Source: Sphingobacterium multivorum
Lineage (GTDB): Bacteria; Bacteroidota; Bacteroidia; Sphingobacteriales; Sphingobacteriaceae
Direction of reading: 5' to 3'
Assembly: GCF_039511225.1 (NCBI RefSeq)
Contig: NZ_CP154261.1
Span: forward strand, 5,828,001 to 5,892,000
Length of the DNA stretch: 64,000 nucleotides
Part shown: in pieces, positions 1 to 8,811 of the stretch
Layout of the letters: the number at the start of each line of letters is the position of its first letter
How positions within the stretch are numbered: position 1 is the first letter of the stretch
Notes under the pieces: generated by a model
Database searches by the model: none
Told to the model about the DNA's origin: nothing
What the model saw: only the letters and a program-made list of their open reading frames with translations
Program-made: the position numbers and the translations under genes

Positions 1-244
1 TCTCGATGATTTCATTTACCTTCTTAGGTTGTTTAAAAGTCTTAAAAGCCAAACTTAGATAAATTTGTTTTTATATACAATTATAATTATCGCTCAGTGT
101 CCTGTTAACAGCAAGGTGTTAGCTGTATTGACTCGGCAATCGATCGCTCTTCCTTTTAAATACATAAATAGAAGGTGTCTAGAAAAACCGGGGCAAGCCT
201 TTGGGCACTCAATAGCTGAAAGGTTGCCTTAGCGAGGGACACAT

Positions 245-272
245 AAAAAAGGGAGCAAAATTTTTTGCCCCC
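245..272 (-). terminator. Intrinsic terminator after the YbjQ-family gene
   Basis: Read on the minus strand, GGGGGCAAAA pairs with TTTTGCTCCC (10 bp, one G-T wobble) across a 2-base gap that must open into the loop, and is followed by six T. It lies immediately after the stop codon of the minus-strand gene at 279-599 and should end the potassium-uptake/YbjQ transcription unit. Confidence 0.8.
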
Positions 273-278
273 TTGTAA

Positions 279-599
279 TTAAGATCTCATTTTTACCGCC
301 GTTCCCGTTGCGCCCACCATCATCATTCCTCCTGTTCCTACCGTCTGGAAGTCCAGTCGAACCCCAACGACCGCATCAGCGCCCAAGGCGCGTGCACGGT
401 CTTCAAGTTCACGCAGCGCTGCTTCACGGGTTTCCTGGAATGCGCGTTCATAAGAGTTGGATCTTCCGCCAAAAAAATCGCGAAAACCCGCCATCATATC
501 CTTGATTGCATTTGCCCCCAGAACCACTTCGGAAGAGACTATTCCCAAATAGCGTTCAATTTGGTGTCCCTCAATAGTACCTGTTGTTGTCAATAACAT
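279..599 (-). CDS. YbjQ/UPF0145 (DUF74) family protein
   Basis: A 106-residue protein of the YbjQ family (heavy-metal-binding-like domain, PF01906), which forms small homo-oligomeric cytoplasmic proteins of unproven function. The family features are visible: a start with TTTGTIEGHQIERYLGIVSS, a middle helix rich in Glu and Arg ending in the ALGADAVVGVRLDF strand, and a glycine/methionine-rich turn before the last strand (TGTAVKMRS). Length is typical. It begins 3 bases downstream of the trkA-type gene, so it is probably the last gene of that unit, with a terminator right behind it. The link with potassium uptake is positional only. Confidence 0.85.
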   Translation of the reverse strand: MLLTTTGTIEGHQIERYLGIVSSEVVLGANAIKDMMAGFRDFFGGRSNSYERAFQETREAALRELEDRARALGADAVVGVRLDFQTVGTGGMMMVGATGTAVKMRS

Positions 600-602
600 A
601 TT

Positions 603-1289
603 TTATTCTCCTTTTTGAATTAACTTATTAATATTGGATAGCTCACCAAAAACAACCAAAATATCCCCCTCTTCCATGATCGTTTCCGATGCGGCAATTC
701 CTGAAGCTTCTTTTTGTTCTTTAGTCACACCATCCTTTTTCATTTCTGTAATTTTCACGGTGGTTAAGACGATCACCTTGTATAAATTCGTCAGGTTCGC
801 TTCACGCAAGGTCATCCCCACGTAACGCGCCGGAACTTTAGTCTCGACAATAGAGTATTTATCCGAGACTTTAAACGAATCGACGATATCAATATTGTCT
901 AAACGCATTGCCAACCGCTCAGCAGCCTCTTCTTCCGGCATGATATATTCATTGATTTCCATGGCCTCCAACACAGTTTTTTGTAAATCTGAAACAATAC
1001 GACCAATGATGCGTTTAACTTTCAACTGTTTTAAGAGCGCCACGGTCATGAGCGAAGCTCCCTCATCCTCTCCAATTGCAACAATGACAGCATGAGCATC
1101 TTTAAGCGGTAATGACGATACCGCTTCTCGGTCGGTGGTATCTAGGCATACCGTGTGCGTTATCTTGTCCTTTAATTGTTCAACGATACTGAGATTTCGG
1201 TCGGCACCAATCACCTCATGCCCGAGTTCAGTAAGATGTACCCCTAAAGAACGTCCAAAATGCCCCAATCCTAAAACAATATACTTCAT
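603..1289 (-). CDS. trkA: TrkA/KtrA-family potassium uptake regulatory subunit
   Basis: A 228-residue cytoplasmic RCK protein that gates a Trk/Ktr potassium channel by binding nucleotide. The N-terminal Rossmann domain has GLGHFG at residues 7-12 and an acidic Asp30 at the end of the second strand, as in NAD(H)/ATP-binding TrkA-N domains. The C-terminal part (from about residue 140) fits TrkA-C, including VPARYVGMTLREANL and EGDILVVFGE. One RCK unit only, so it is closer to KtrA than to the double E. coli TrkA. It lies 109 bases downstream of the channel gene on the same strand but has its own promoter whose predicted start coincides with the ATG. Confidence 0.93.
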   Translation of the reverse strand: MKYIVLGLGHFGRSLGVHLTELGHEVIGADRNLSIVEQLKDKITHTVCLDTTDREAVSSLPLKDAHAVIVAIGEDEGASLMTVALLKQLKVKRIIGRIVSDLQKTVLEAMEINEYIMPEEEAAERLAMRLDNIDIVDSFKVSDKYSIVETKVPARYVGMTLREANLTNLYKVIVLTTVKITEMKKDGVTKEQKEASGIAASETIMEEGDILVVFGELSNINKLIQKGE

Positions 1290-1293
1290 ATCT

Positions 1294-1324
1294 CAAACTA
1301 AAATAAATTTACCTTTATTTCCAA
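1294..1324 (-). promoter_or_regulatory. Promoter of trkA, predicted leaderless
   Basis: On the minus strand a TTG (1324-1322) is followed after exactly 20 bases by TTAGTTTG (1301-1294), a 7/8 match to the Bacteroidota -7 consensus TAnnTTTG. The ATG begins 5 bases after the final G, where transcription would start. The same TTAGTTTGAGA block stands before trkH. Seen directly; promoter activity is inferred. Confidence 0.55.
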
Positions 1325-1398
1325 GCTATCTTTCAATTTATATGCTCATATTCTGCTGATAAAGCCATCAAATTTAGCCAAAACGGTCACTTGTCTGC

Positions 1399-3189
1399 TT
1401 AAAACAAGATTTTTTCTTCCGGAAATACAATATTTCTCCGGGTTGTATTTTTAATAAAAGCTACCAATAGCGTCAACATCCCAACACGTCCAACAAGCAT
1501 TGTCAACGCAATAATTAATTTCCCCCCCGTACTGAGCGACGGTGTAATCCCCAAACTTAATCCACATGTTGTATAGGCTGATAGTGATTCAAAGAGGAGT
1601 GCTTTCATACTCTTATCGGGATCTGTAAAAATGAGCACAAAAAAACTGAATCCAACCACAAAAAACGACAATAAAATAATCGCAAAAGCCTTGTTAACAG
1701 ACTCGCCTGCTATTCGCCTTTTAAAAATCTCTATATATTCTTTTCCTTTAGCCAGCGAAACAATATTCAACAGTGAAACAGCAACGGTAGTTACCTTTAC
1801 TCCCCCACCAGTAGATCCGGGAGAGGCCCCGACCCACATCAGCAGCATAATCAAAAAAACAGTTGGTGGCCCAACAAAACTCAAATCAACACTATTGTAA
1901 CCTGCCGAACGTGCCGCATTGGCCATAAAGAAGGAAGTCGCCCATTCCCCATCGATTCCCTTTTCAAGAGAAAGTGTATTCCCTCGCTCCAAGAAATAGA
2001 AAAACAAAGTGGCACCTACAATAATAATCGCATTACAGACCAGCACCAATTTAGAATTAAAGCTAAAGCTCCATGCTTTATGCTTATAGTTTTTCTTTGT
2101 GATCCATCGGTGATAATAAAGCAATATGGATTCTTTCATATAGGTGTAGAAATTCAATACTATTCCAAACCCCAAACCGCCCAGAATGAAAAGCGAGGAC
2201 AATGCCAATTGGAACGGATAATTGAATTTATAGGCTTCATGGGTAATTCCTCCAGATAAAATCGAAAATCCAGCGTTACAGAATGACGAAATGGAATGAA
2301 AGATCGAAAAGAAAACCATGCTCCCCAAATTTGGAAAATTAGCACTTTCCAAGGTACTAAAGATCAGTATCGCTCCAAGCAATTCAAACAGCAGCGTAAT
2401 AAAGATCATGGTCAATAAGGTTTTAATGACGGAGGCTACTTTATTTTCACCTAAAATTTCACCAAACATCAATTGATTCTTAAATGAAAATCCACCCGAA
2501 AAAAAATAACCAAAAAAACCTGTAAATGTCATAATACCTAATCCTCCAACCTGTATCAAGACAATGACCACAGTTTGTCCGAACATGCTAAAATTTGTTG
2601 AAATATCGGCAACCGACAAGCCCGTGATACAAACAGCGCTTGTTGCCATAAATAAGGCGTCCACAAAACTTAACGGAGCTTCTACCGTGGTCCGCGGCAA
2701 CATCAAGAGTACCGTGCCAAGCAGGATAAGAGCGAGGAAACTGATGACAAATAATATGGTCGGATTAAAATAAAAATTATCAAAGAAAAGTGTGCTCTTC
2801 GACAGCTCCGCGATAAAAATTAGATAGATTCCGAGATAAACCCACTGTTCTCTTGAAAAAACAGCGAGTGCTCCAAACCCTGCAAAACGGGCAATAAGAA
2901 TAAATACAAAGTAAATGAGAATAACCAAGCCCGAGTAATGCTCCACAGCAATTTTTTTGAGTGCGTAAATGGAGGATGACTCGCGGAGAGCAATCATGAA
3001 AAAGAGCACAAAGAAAAGATAATGAATTGTTTTACCCAGCAATTTCCCTAGTGCAGGATCAGTAACATAGCCTACATTAAATATAACGATTGCAGCACAA
3101 ATCATGCTCACATAGAACATGATTTTGTCTACAAGCCCATTTTTATATTTGAAAACAAATCGGATAAAACTTAAAATCGAATCTATCAT
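1399..3189 (-). CDS. trkH: TrkH/KtrB-family potassium channel subunit
   Basis: A 596-residue inner-membrane protein forming the ion-conducting subunit of a Trk/Ktr potassium uptake system. The four selectivity-filter P-loops are all present: TSAVCITGL near residues 183-191, SSFCNAGFS near 301-309, NAARSAGYN near 424-432 and TTCGLSLG near 540-547. The stretch before the first loop holds about five extra hydrophobic segments, so it is longer than a minimal KtrB. A basic C-terminal tail (NTTRRNIVFPEEK) follows. The regulatory partner is the next gene downstream on the same strand. Substrate could include Na+ as in other family members; K+ is the family default. Confidence 0.94.
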   Translation of the reverse strand: MIDSILSFIRFVFKYKNGLVDKIMFYVSMICAAIVIFNVGYVTDPALGKLLGKTIHYLFFVLFFMIALRESSSIYALKKIAVEHYSGLVILIYFVFILIARFAGFGALAVFSREQWVYLGIYLIFIAELSKSTLFFDNFYFNPTILFVISFLALILLGTVLLMLPRTTVEAPLSFVDALFMATSAVCITGLSVADISTNFSMFGQTVVIVLIQVGGLGIMTFTGFFGYFFSGGFSFKNQLMFGEILGENKVASVIKTLLTMIFITLLFELLGAILIFSTLESANFPNLGSMVFFSIFHSISSFCNAGFSILSGGITHEAYKFNYPFQLALSSLFILGGLGFGIVLNFYTYMKESILLYYHRWITKKNYKHKAWSFSFNSKLVLVCNAIIIVGATLFFYFLERGNTLSLEKGIDGEWATSFFMANAARSAGYNSVDLSFVGPPTVFLIMLLMWVGASPGSTGGGVKVTTVAVSLLNIVSLAKGKEYIEIFKRRIAGESVNKAFAIILLSFFVVGFSFFVLIFTDPDKSMKALLFESLSAYTTCGLSLGITPSLSTGGKLIIALTMLVGRVGMLTLLVAFIKNTTRRNIVFPEEKILF

Positions 3190-3196
3190 AATGTCT

Positions 3197-3227
3197 CAAA
3201 CTAAGATAAATCTGTCAATAAATGCAA
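3197..3227 (-). promoter_or_regulatory. Promoter of trkH
   Basis: On the minus strand TTTG (its TTG at 3227-3225) is followed after 20 bases by TTAGTTTG (3204-3197), then AGACATT and the ATG. The arrangement and the TTAGTTTGAGA sequence match the promoter before trkA. Confidence 0.55.
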
Positions 3228-3295
3228 ATCTATCTCCGTTGTGTTTTTTGGCGCGCCGACTTAATCAAGGCAACCTTTTCACGTGAAACGGATCT

Positions 3296-5191
3296 TTAAT
3301 TTCCCGCCCCTTCTTTCTCGAGTTCCTTTTCAGCCTTTTCACGGTCACGCTTCCTTTTCTCTTCAATCTTTGCCGCCTCTTTGGCCTCATCTTCTTTTTC
3401 TTCCTTCAGCAACTCCTCAGGCGTTTTGTGCTTCTTAAATATACTTGAAATCATTTTCTTGGCCTTGCTGATTCCCCCAACGACTTTTTCAACTTTTCCA
3501 GCTGTGTTCATTAATTTAGCTTCCCGTTCTGGACCAAGGCCGACACATTGCTTAATTCCAACCAACAAAGTCTGCCACATCGCTTTAAAAAATGGATGAT
3601 TGGGGTCCCTGCGCTTATTGATATGCCCTACCGTATATTTACCGTATAAATCCGGATTGCCCGGATTAAACAACACCTGATTAATCATAAAAGACAGCAG
3701 CCCCTTTTTTTCTCGACGACCATCATCACCTGGCTCCGACAGGATATTAACTTTGAGATCATCATAATCCATTTTAAAGGTTCCTTTACTACGGTAATCG
3801 TTGGCCCATATGTCAAATGTAATCTGACTGAGATTGCCCGATTTAACCTCAACATTTAACAATGGCCGGATCATTTTATTAACGACTGTTAGATCCATTT
3901 TCCCAAGTGTGCCCTTGTAGGTATAGGCCCCAACTTTAGAGGTCATATCAAAAACGAAGTTGGTAGAAAGCTTGCCTGCATTCATAAAATTGCTGCTCAA
4001 ATTTGCACGCATGAGCTTCTGCTTAAGCAATTTTGTCGAATCATTTGTCACATTCAATATCGTACCATACGTGTGATCAAAAGTAATGGCACCGATTTGA
4101 CTATACTCATCACTCATTTCAGCATACGTAATTCCTATATTATCTAAAATCAATGAATCAATTCCCAAGCGTGTCGACATCTGCATTAATTTCATGTGCG
4201 GAGCATTTCCAATCTGACTGGTGGGTGGGCTTTTATAATGTTTATCACTATAAATCGAAAGAGAACCATTTTTTAAGCGTGCATTTTGTGCATATATTTT
4301 CTTATCACGGGAAAGCTCGGCAAAATTGAATCCCGTCAAAAGCAGGGTATCCATTTTCAGCACCATATAGCTTCCACCTTCACCTTTCTTTCGGTAATAT
4401 GCAGCCTTATTCAGCGTCGGCTGATAAGCAACTTTAGTCAACAGGACATTGCGATTTTTACTATTGATTTTCAACTGATCAAAGTTTATCTTATAAAACC
4501 CGTCTGGAGTTTTATAGGTAAAACCAGGCACCTCAATATCAATCATTTTCGTATGATAAAAGCGCTGCTTGTCTCGCTCAGAAGTCGAATCGATCAAAAC
4601 GTCATCTATACGAACCTTGACCTTCTTGACTTCGAAATCTTGATAAACCCCTTTTTGGACCTGCGTATATTTAAAATCGATATCATTCAAATTGACAGCC
4701 CGCACCTGAATTTTTTTCAGATTATCCTTTATCTTCTCATACAATGGTTTTTTAGGTCCCCTACTCACCGTATCGTTATAACGGTGTACCTCATTGATGA
4801 CATGAATCGTTGGTGTTTCGACAGTGATATCATTCAAAAAAAGTTCCTTTTCCATCAATACCCTCCGGATACCAAAGCTTTTTATTTTCAGCCTATTGAT
4901 GGAAATTTCAAAGCGGTTATCTGGTGCTTTTTTGACCAACTCCAACTTTTTATATACGGAACTGTCTGAGACGAGCTGCAGATTGTCTATTGTTATATTG
5001 CCTAATAATAGGTTGACGTGGATATCGTCGTATGTAATAGTATACAAATTGTCCGTTGCTTGAGACACCAGCTGCTTGATTTTAGTATCTAAAAGGGGCT
5101 TCCACTTATTGCTAAAATACCAAATACCACCAGCCAACGCCAGTAGGATAAACGCTACAATACCAAGAATCCATTTGAAAATAGGCTTCAT
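3296..5191 (-). CDS. Membrane-anchored AsmA/DUF748-like protein, function unknown
   Basis: About 631 residues. One N-terminal transmembrane helix (WILGIVAFILLALAGGIWYF) is followed by a long beta-rich region starting with the pattern TYDDIHVNLLLGNITIDNLQL, which resembles AsmA/TamB/DUF748-type proteins that sit in the inner membrane and reach into the periplasm. The last 60 residues are a charged Lys/Glu coiled-coil-like tail. I chose the ATG at 5191 rather than the in-frame TTG at 5239 because a -7-like TAATTTTG lies at 5248-5241 and would start transcription downstream of the TTG. It diverges from the lipoprotein gene at 5287. The family assignment rests on overall pattern and is tentative. 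Confidence 0.7.
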   Translation of the reverse strand: MKPIFKWILGIVAFILLALAGGIWYFSNKWKPLLDTKIKQLVSQATDNLYTITYDDIHVNLLLGNITIDNLQLVSDSSVYKKLELVKKAPDNRFEISINRLKIKSFGIRRVLMEKELFLNDITVETPTIHVINEVHRYNDTVSRGPKKPLYEKIKDNLKKIQVRAVNLNDIDFKYTQVQKGVYQDFEVKKVKVRIDDVLIDSTSERDKQRFYHTKMIDIEVPGFTYKTPDGFYKINFDQLKINSKNRNVLLTKVAYQPTLNKAAYYRKKGEGGSYMVLKMDTLLLTGFNFAELSRDKKIYAQNARLKNGSLSIYSDKHYKSPPTSQIGNAPHMKLMQMSTRLGIDSLILDNIGITYAEMSDEYSQIGAITFDHTYGTILNVTNDSTKLLKQKLMRANLSSNFMNAGKLSTNFVFDMTSKVGAYTYKGTLGKMDLTVVNKMIRPLLNVEVKSGNLSQITFDIWANDYRSKGTFKMDYDDLKVNILSEPGDDGRREKKGLLSFMINQVLFNPGNPDLYGKYTVGHINKRRDPNHPFFKAMWQTLLVGIKQCVGLGPEREAKLMNTAGKVEKVVGGISKAKKMISSIFKKHKTPEELLKEEKEDEAKEAAKIEEKRKRDREKAEKELEKEGAGN

Positions 5192-5286
5192 AAAGTCACA
5201 ATCTCTTTGTAATTTCGTCTTTATTTTATTGAATAACAAACAAAATTAAGCCCATTTTGTTTGAATTATGACTAAATAAGGTGAAT

Positions 5287-6324
5287 ATGCTGCGTAAAAC
5301 ACAACTATTTTTATTTTTTGTACCGCTATCTCTACTTTTTTTAGGTTCCTGCACCAAAACAAAGCATGAAACGGGCTTCTATTTTTGGAAGACCGTATTT
5401 CAGGTAGATACCGCAGAAAGCCGATCCTTAAAAGAAATTGACGCGAAATCTATCTATGTCCGCATCATGGATATTGATTTCGATCCATCTGGTGTACAAG
5501 CCGTTCCTATTAGTCCCATTACGTTTACGCAACCTATACCCAAAGAACAGCAATTGATTCCTGTAGTATTTGTCAACCAACGTGTTTTTGCAGAGATGGA
5601 TAGCCTGCAGATCAGGGGATTGGCAAATAAGATTGTTCCGTTTGTGACGGCTAAAATACAACAAGCCGGGAAAGAAAAATTTACCGAACTCCAACTGGAC
5701 TGCGATTGGACAAAGACATCCCGTGATAAATTTTTCTATCTGCTCAGCTATTTGCAGCAATTACCGGCATTAAAAGATGTTATCGTGAGCGCTACGCTGC
5801 GGCTCCACCAAGTCAAAAATACGGTCACCAGCGGAATTCCGCCTGTGAAAAAAGCCATGTTGATGTGTTACAATATGGGGAATCTCAGACAATTTGGCAA
5901 TCAGAACTCCATTTTAAATCAACAGGACCTCAAGACTTACCTAAGCGGAACATTACGCAATTATCCGATGGAAATGGATATTGCATTACCGCTATTTCAG
6001 TGGTTTGTCGTTTTCAGAAATAATAATTACATCGGTATTTCAAAGCATATCAACGAAGAGGATATCAAAGACTCGGCCTTATTTACCCATAACCCCAATA
6101 CGAACCTCTATATTTTAACAAAGGATCTCCCAAAAGCAAACCTTAAAAAGGGAGATGTTATACGTTTTGAATCCATCAATCAGGGTGAGCTCCTACAAAC
6201 GGCAAAATTTTTGAAGGGAGAGCTGAAAGGAAAAGAACACCGGATTATTTTTTATCATTTAGATCAAGCTACACTAGCAAACCATGGCAATGCCGAATTA
6301 CAAAAAATTATTGCTGCTTTCTAG
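5287..6324 (+). CDS. Secreted lipoprotein with DUF3142-like features
   Basis: About 345 residues; a hydrophobic leader ends in the lipobox LGSC, so this is a predicted lipoprotein. A GTG codon two codons upstream (5281) is the alternative start. The middle contains LQLDCDWTKTSRDKFFYLLS, a strand VIVSATLRL and PVKKAMLMCYNMG. This order resembles DUF3142, a TIM-barrel-like family related to glycoside hydrolases in which a QxDxD-type strand is followed by an MxYxMG strand. The similarity is remote and catalytic function is not shown. Its 3' end overlaps the next gene by 41 bases, so the two are probably co-translated. Confidence 0.75.
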   Translation: MLRKTQLFLFFVPLSLLFLGSCTKTKHETGFYFWKTVFQVDTAESRSLKEIDAKSIYVRIMDIDFDPSGVQAVPISPITFTQPIPKEQQLIPVVFVNQRVFAEMDSLQIRGLANKIVPFVTAKIQQAGKEKFTELQLDCDWTKTSRDKFFYLLSYLQQLPALKDVIVSATLRLHQVKNTVTSGIPPVKKAMLMCYNMGNLRQFGNQNSILNQQDLKTYLSGTLRNYPMEMDIALPLFQWFVVFRNNNYIGISKHINEEDIKDSALFTHNPNTNLYILTKDLPKANLKKGDVIRFESINQGELLQTAKFLKGELKGKEHRIIFYHLDQATLANHGNAELQKIIAAF

Positions 6325-8737
6325 CACCACATTAGCTTTCTTCTTTGGAGAGATTGCAACCAATATCGCCTGTGGTCCTGAAGTGGATCCTTACGACAAT
6401 CAAACGACATATTATCTCCCCAATCTGGAGGACAATGGATTTTCTGCCTTTCAATTCATCCCCTACCAATTTCTTTATACGGAGGAAGCACCAGTCAAAG
6501 AAAGTTTAATTAATGCCGAAACTTGGGTGAAGCACCTCGGTTCACAGGTCAAGGTTAAGGATGTCGAGCAATTGATGTACAACAGCAACGCTGCAACCGC
6601 TAATTTAGCCAGCAATCAACAAAAATCGGCTTGGACCAGCCTGCCAGATTCCATTAAAGGAAATACGTTCTTAAGCACATTGATTGACGGAAAACATGAA
6701 GCTGAACGTGCTTATTTTATGTTCACCAAAAAGCAGGAACCCATTACGAATATTCAACATAACTATTGGGATCCGGATACCCGAAATTTCAAAGAAATCA
6801 CACAATTAGCTGAACTCGCCGAACAGCAGATCTCCAAGTACCCCAAAAATAGCTTTCTCTATATCCGTTATGCATATCAAGCCGCCCGTTTATATCTATT
6901 TGGGCAGGAATACGCCAAGAGCATGACGATTTATGAAAAGTACCTGCAATCTGCTAAGGGAGACGAAGCTATCCTCAATTGGGCACTATCCAACTATGCG
7001 GGGGCTGTCCGCAAAAATGGAGATCCTGCAAGGGCAGCTTATCTCTTTTCCAAATTATTCACCGCCAGTCCGGAAAGGCGCATCCTCGCGTATGCTAATT
7101 TCCATTATATTACAGCCAGCGATGCCGAGATATTTCAATATGCAAAAAATGATGCCGATAGATTCAACATCAATGCTATCATAGGCTTCGGGACAAGTGA
7201 CTATGCCCTGAAATATCTGAGCGACTGCTATCAGCTCGATCCTGCCAATACCGTAAATGCGGTACTATTAGGACGCGAAGTCAATAAGATAGAAACAGAA
7301 ATGAACGAGTCTTTTTACCTCAGTAGCGATAATTATAATTACTACAGTAAAAATGACGATAAAGGAAAAGTTAAGCTACATCTGGATTCGCTCCGCAATT
7401 TTGCGCTAAAACTTTATCGCGACAAAAAATATGTTCAACCCCAATTGGGCCTTATTACTGCTGCCTACCTAAGTTGGATGAATAAGGAAAATACTTTAGC
7501 AAAAGAATACCTTGCTGGAATAAAAGAGACTGACCTCAGTCCAAAATTGATTGATCAGCTGCAAATTACCCGATTGCTCACGCAATTAACGGACTGGCAA
7601 AGCAGTAAGCAGCTGGATGAAATTCAATTGACCAAAACCTTATCGTGGTTAGAAGAAAAAGCAAAACTAGATGGTAAAGAAGATATCCGCAAACAAAACT
7701 GGGGTTATAGTGCTTTTGAATACAGCAACTATAGTTTAATCTGCCGGAACATTCTACAAAATCTTGTTGTAAAACACTATTTGAACACACAAGACACCGC
7801 TATGGCTAGTTTAGCTGCTGTAAAGGCCGATGCTTTTTACAACTATGGCTTTGTGAAAGACTCATTGGAAGATAATATGCAGTGGACAACAATGCACTTT
7901 TGGGAAAATAGCCTTACACCTAAAACCCTGTTAAAAATAAGGAATTTATTGTCGGACAATTCCCAACAGAACACCCTATCTAAATTCTTATTGAAGGATA
8001 TCAAACATTTCAATAAAGATTATCTCACCGAATTACTGGGTACAACTTATTTGCGCGAACTGGATTTCCAAAAAGCAGCAAAAACTTTAGCAGCACTTCC
8101 TAAAGACCATAAAATAAAGGAAATTAAAAACTGGTACAGCGCGGATGAAGATGATATCAAACCCAACCCCTTTGTTGTGACGATAAATGACTATCCCAAA
8201 AAATACGGAAAGGAAAATACAACCAAACTAAAATATGCTGAACGGATGGCGCGGTTGGAAAATGCGATAAAAACGGAAAAAGATAATCAGAAAAAAGCGG
8301 AGTATTACTTTCAAATGGCTACAGGTATCTATCAGACAAGTACCTACGGCAATGCATGGTCGATCGTATCCTACGATTGGTCATCGACAGATAACCACGC
8401 TCCCTCGACACTCCATTGGCAACGAAACTACCTACAGACTAAATCGGCTAAGGAATGGTATAGCAAAGCGCGCGCGCTCAGTTCCAATAAAGAATTCAAG
8501 GCTAAATGCACTTTTATGCTGGCCAAATGCGAACAAAAAGATTTTGTTTATACCAATGAATCACGTTGGCAGTATTATGATTCACCCTTGAAAAATCCTT
8601 TTTACCGCTTTTCAATGCAAAATAGGTACTTCAAAGAATTGAGCACACAATATAAAGATACACCATTCTTTACCATCGCGTCAAAAGAGTGTACCTATCT
8701 TCGCGACTTTTTAAACTTGACACAAGCGATACAATAA
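6284..8737 (+). CDS. Large secreted helical-repeat (TPR-like) protein, function unknown
   Basis: 817 residues. A hydrophobic leader ends at NIACG, so the Cys may be lipidated although position -3 (Asn) is not ideal for a lipobox. The remainder is mainly helical with TPR-like pairs, for example FLYIRYAYQAARLYLFGQEY and a repeat of AKTLAALPKD type near residue 605. Two starts are possible (6284 or 6290); both lie inside the upstream lipoprotein gene. The overlap implies a two-gene unit working at the cell surface or periplasm. I do not recognise a named family. A 25-bp hairpin closes the unit. Confidence 0.8.
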   Translation: MAMPNYKKLLLLSSTTLAFFFGEIATNIACGPEVDPYDNQTTYYLPNLEDNGFSAFQFIPYQFLYTEEAPVKESLINAETWVKHLGSQVKVKDVEQLMYNSNAATANLASNQQKSAWTSLPDSIKGNTFLSTLIDGKHEAERAYFMFTKKQEPITNIQHNYWDPDTRNFKEITQLAELAEQQISKYPKNSFLYIRYAYQAARLYLFGQEYAKSMTIYEKYLQSAKGDEAILNWALSNYAGAVRKNGDPARAAYLFSKLFTASPERRILAYANFHYITASDAEIFQYAKNDADRFNINAIIGFGTSDYALKYLSDCYQLDPANTVNAVLLGREVNKIETEMNESFYLSSDNYNYYSKNDDKGKVKLHLDSLRNFALKLYRDKKYVQPQLGLITAAYLSWMNKENTLAKEYLAGIKETDLSPKLIDQLQITRLLTQLTDWQSSKQLDEIQLTKTLSWLEEKAKLDGKEDIRKQNWGYSAFEYSNYSLICRNILQNLVVKHYLNTQDTAMASLAAVKADAFYNYGFVKDSLEDNMQWTTMHFWENSLTPKTLLKIRNLLSDNSQQNTLSKFLLKDIKHFNKDYLTELLGTTYLRELDFQKAAKTLAALPKDHKIKEIKNWYSADEDDIKPNPFVVTINDYPKKYGKENTTKLKYAERMARLENAIKTEKDNQKKAEYYFQMATGIYQTSTYGNAWSIVSYDWSSTDNHAPSTLHWQRNYLQTKSAKEWYSKARALSSNKEFKAKCTFMLAKCEQKDFVYTNESRWQYYDSPLKNPFYRFSMQNRYFKELSTQYKDTPFFTIASKECTYLRDFLNLTQAIQ

Positions 8738-8755
8738 GGGCTGCCGCCTAACTTG

Positions 8756-8810
8756 CTTTATAAAAATATAGCGCCTTCCTAATGTAGGAAGGCGCTATAT
8801 TTTTATAAAG
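8756..8810. terminator. Bidirectional terminator, 25-bp perfect hairpin
   Basis: Bases 8756-8780 are perfectly complementary to 8786-8810 with a 5-base loop (AATGT). The core is GCGCCTTCC and both flanks are A/T-rich, giving a T-rich tail in either direction. It sits between two convergent genes, ending the unit from the left and rsgA from the right. Confidence 0.85.
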
Positions 8811-8811
8811 A

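Noticed and set aside
1..58. Short open frames running off the left edge, and TAAGTTTG on the minus strand at 57-50
   Set aside because: Both strands have an open frame of about 18 codons, so direction and identity cannot be decided from so little sequence.
192..228. Imperfect stem GGCAAGCCTTT/AAAGGTTGCC
   Set aside because: It has a bulge and a 16-base loop, with no U-tract or neighbouring function to support a role.
4286..4969. A 227-codon plus-strand frame
   Set aside because: It is antisense to the AsmA-like gene and has no protein-like domains.
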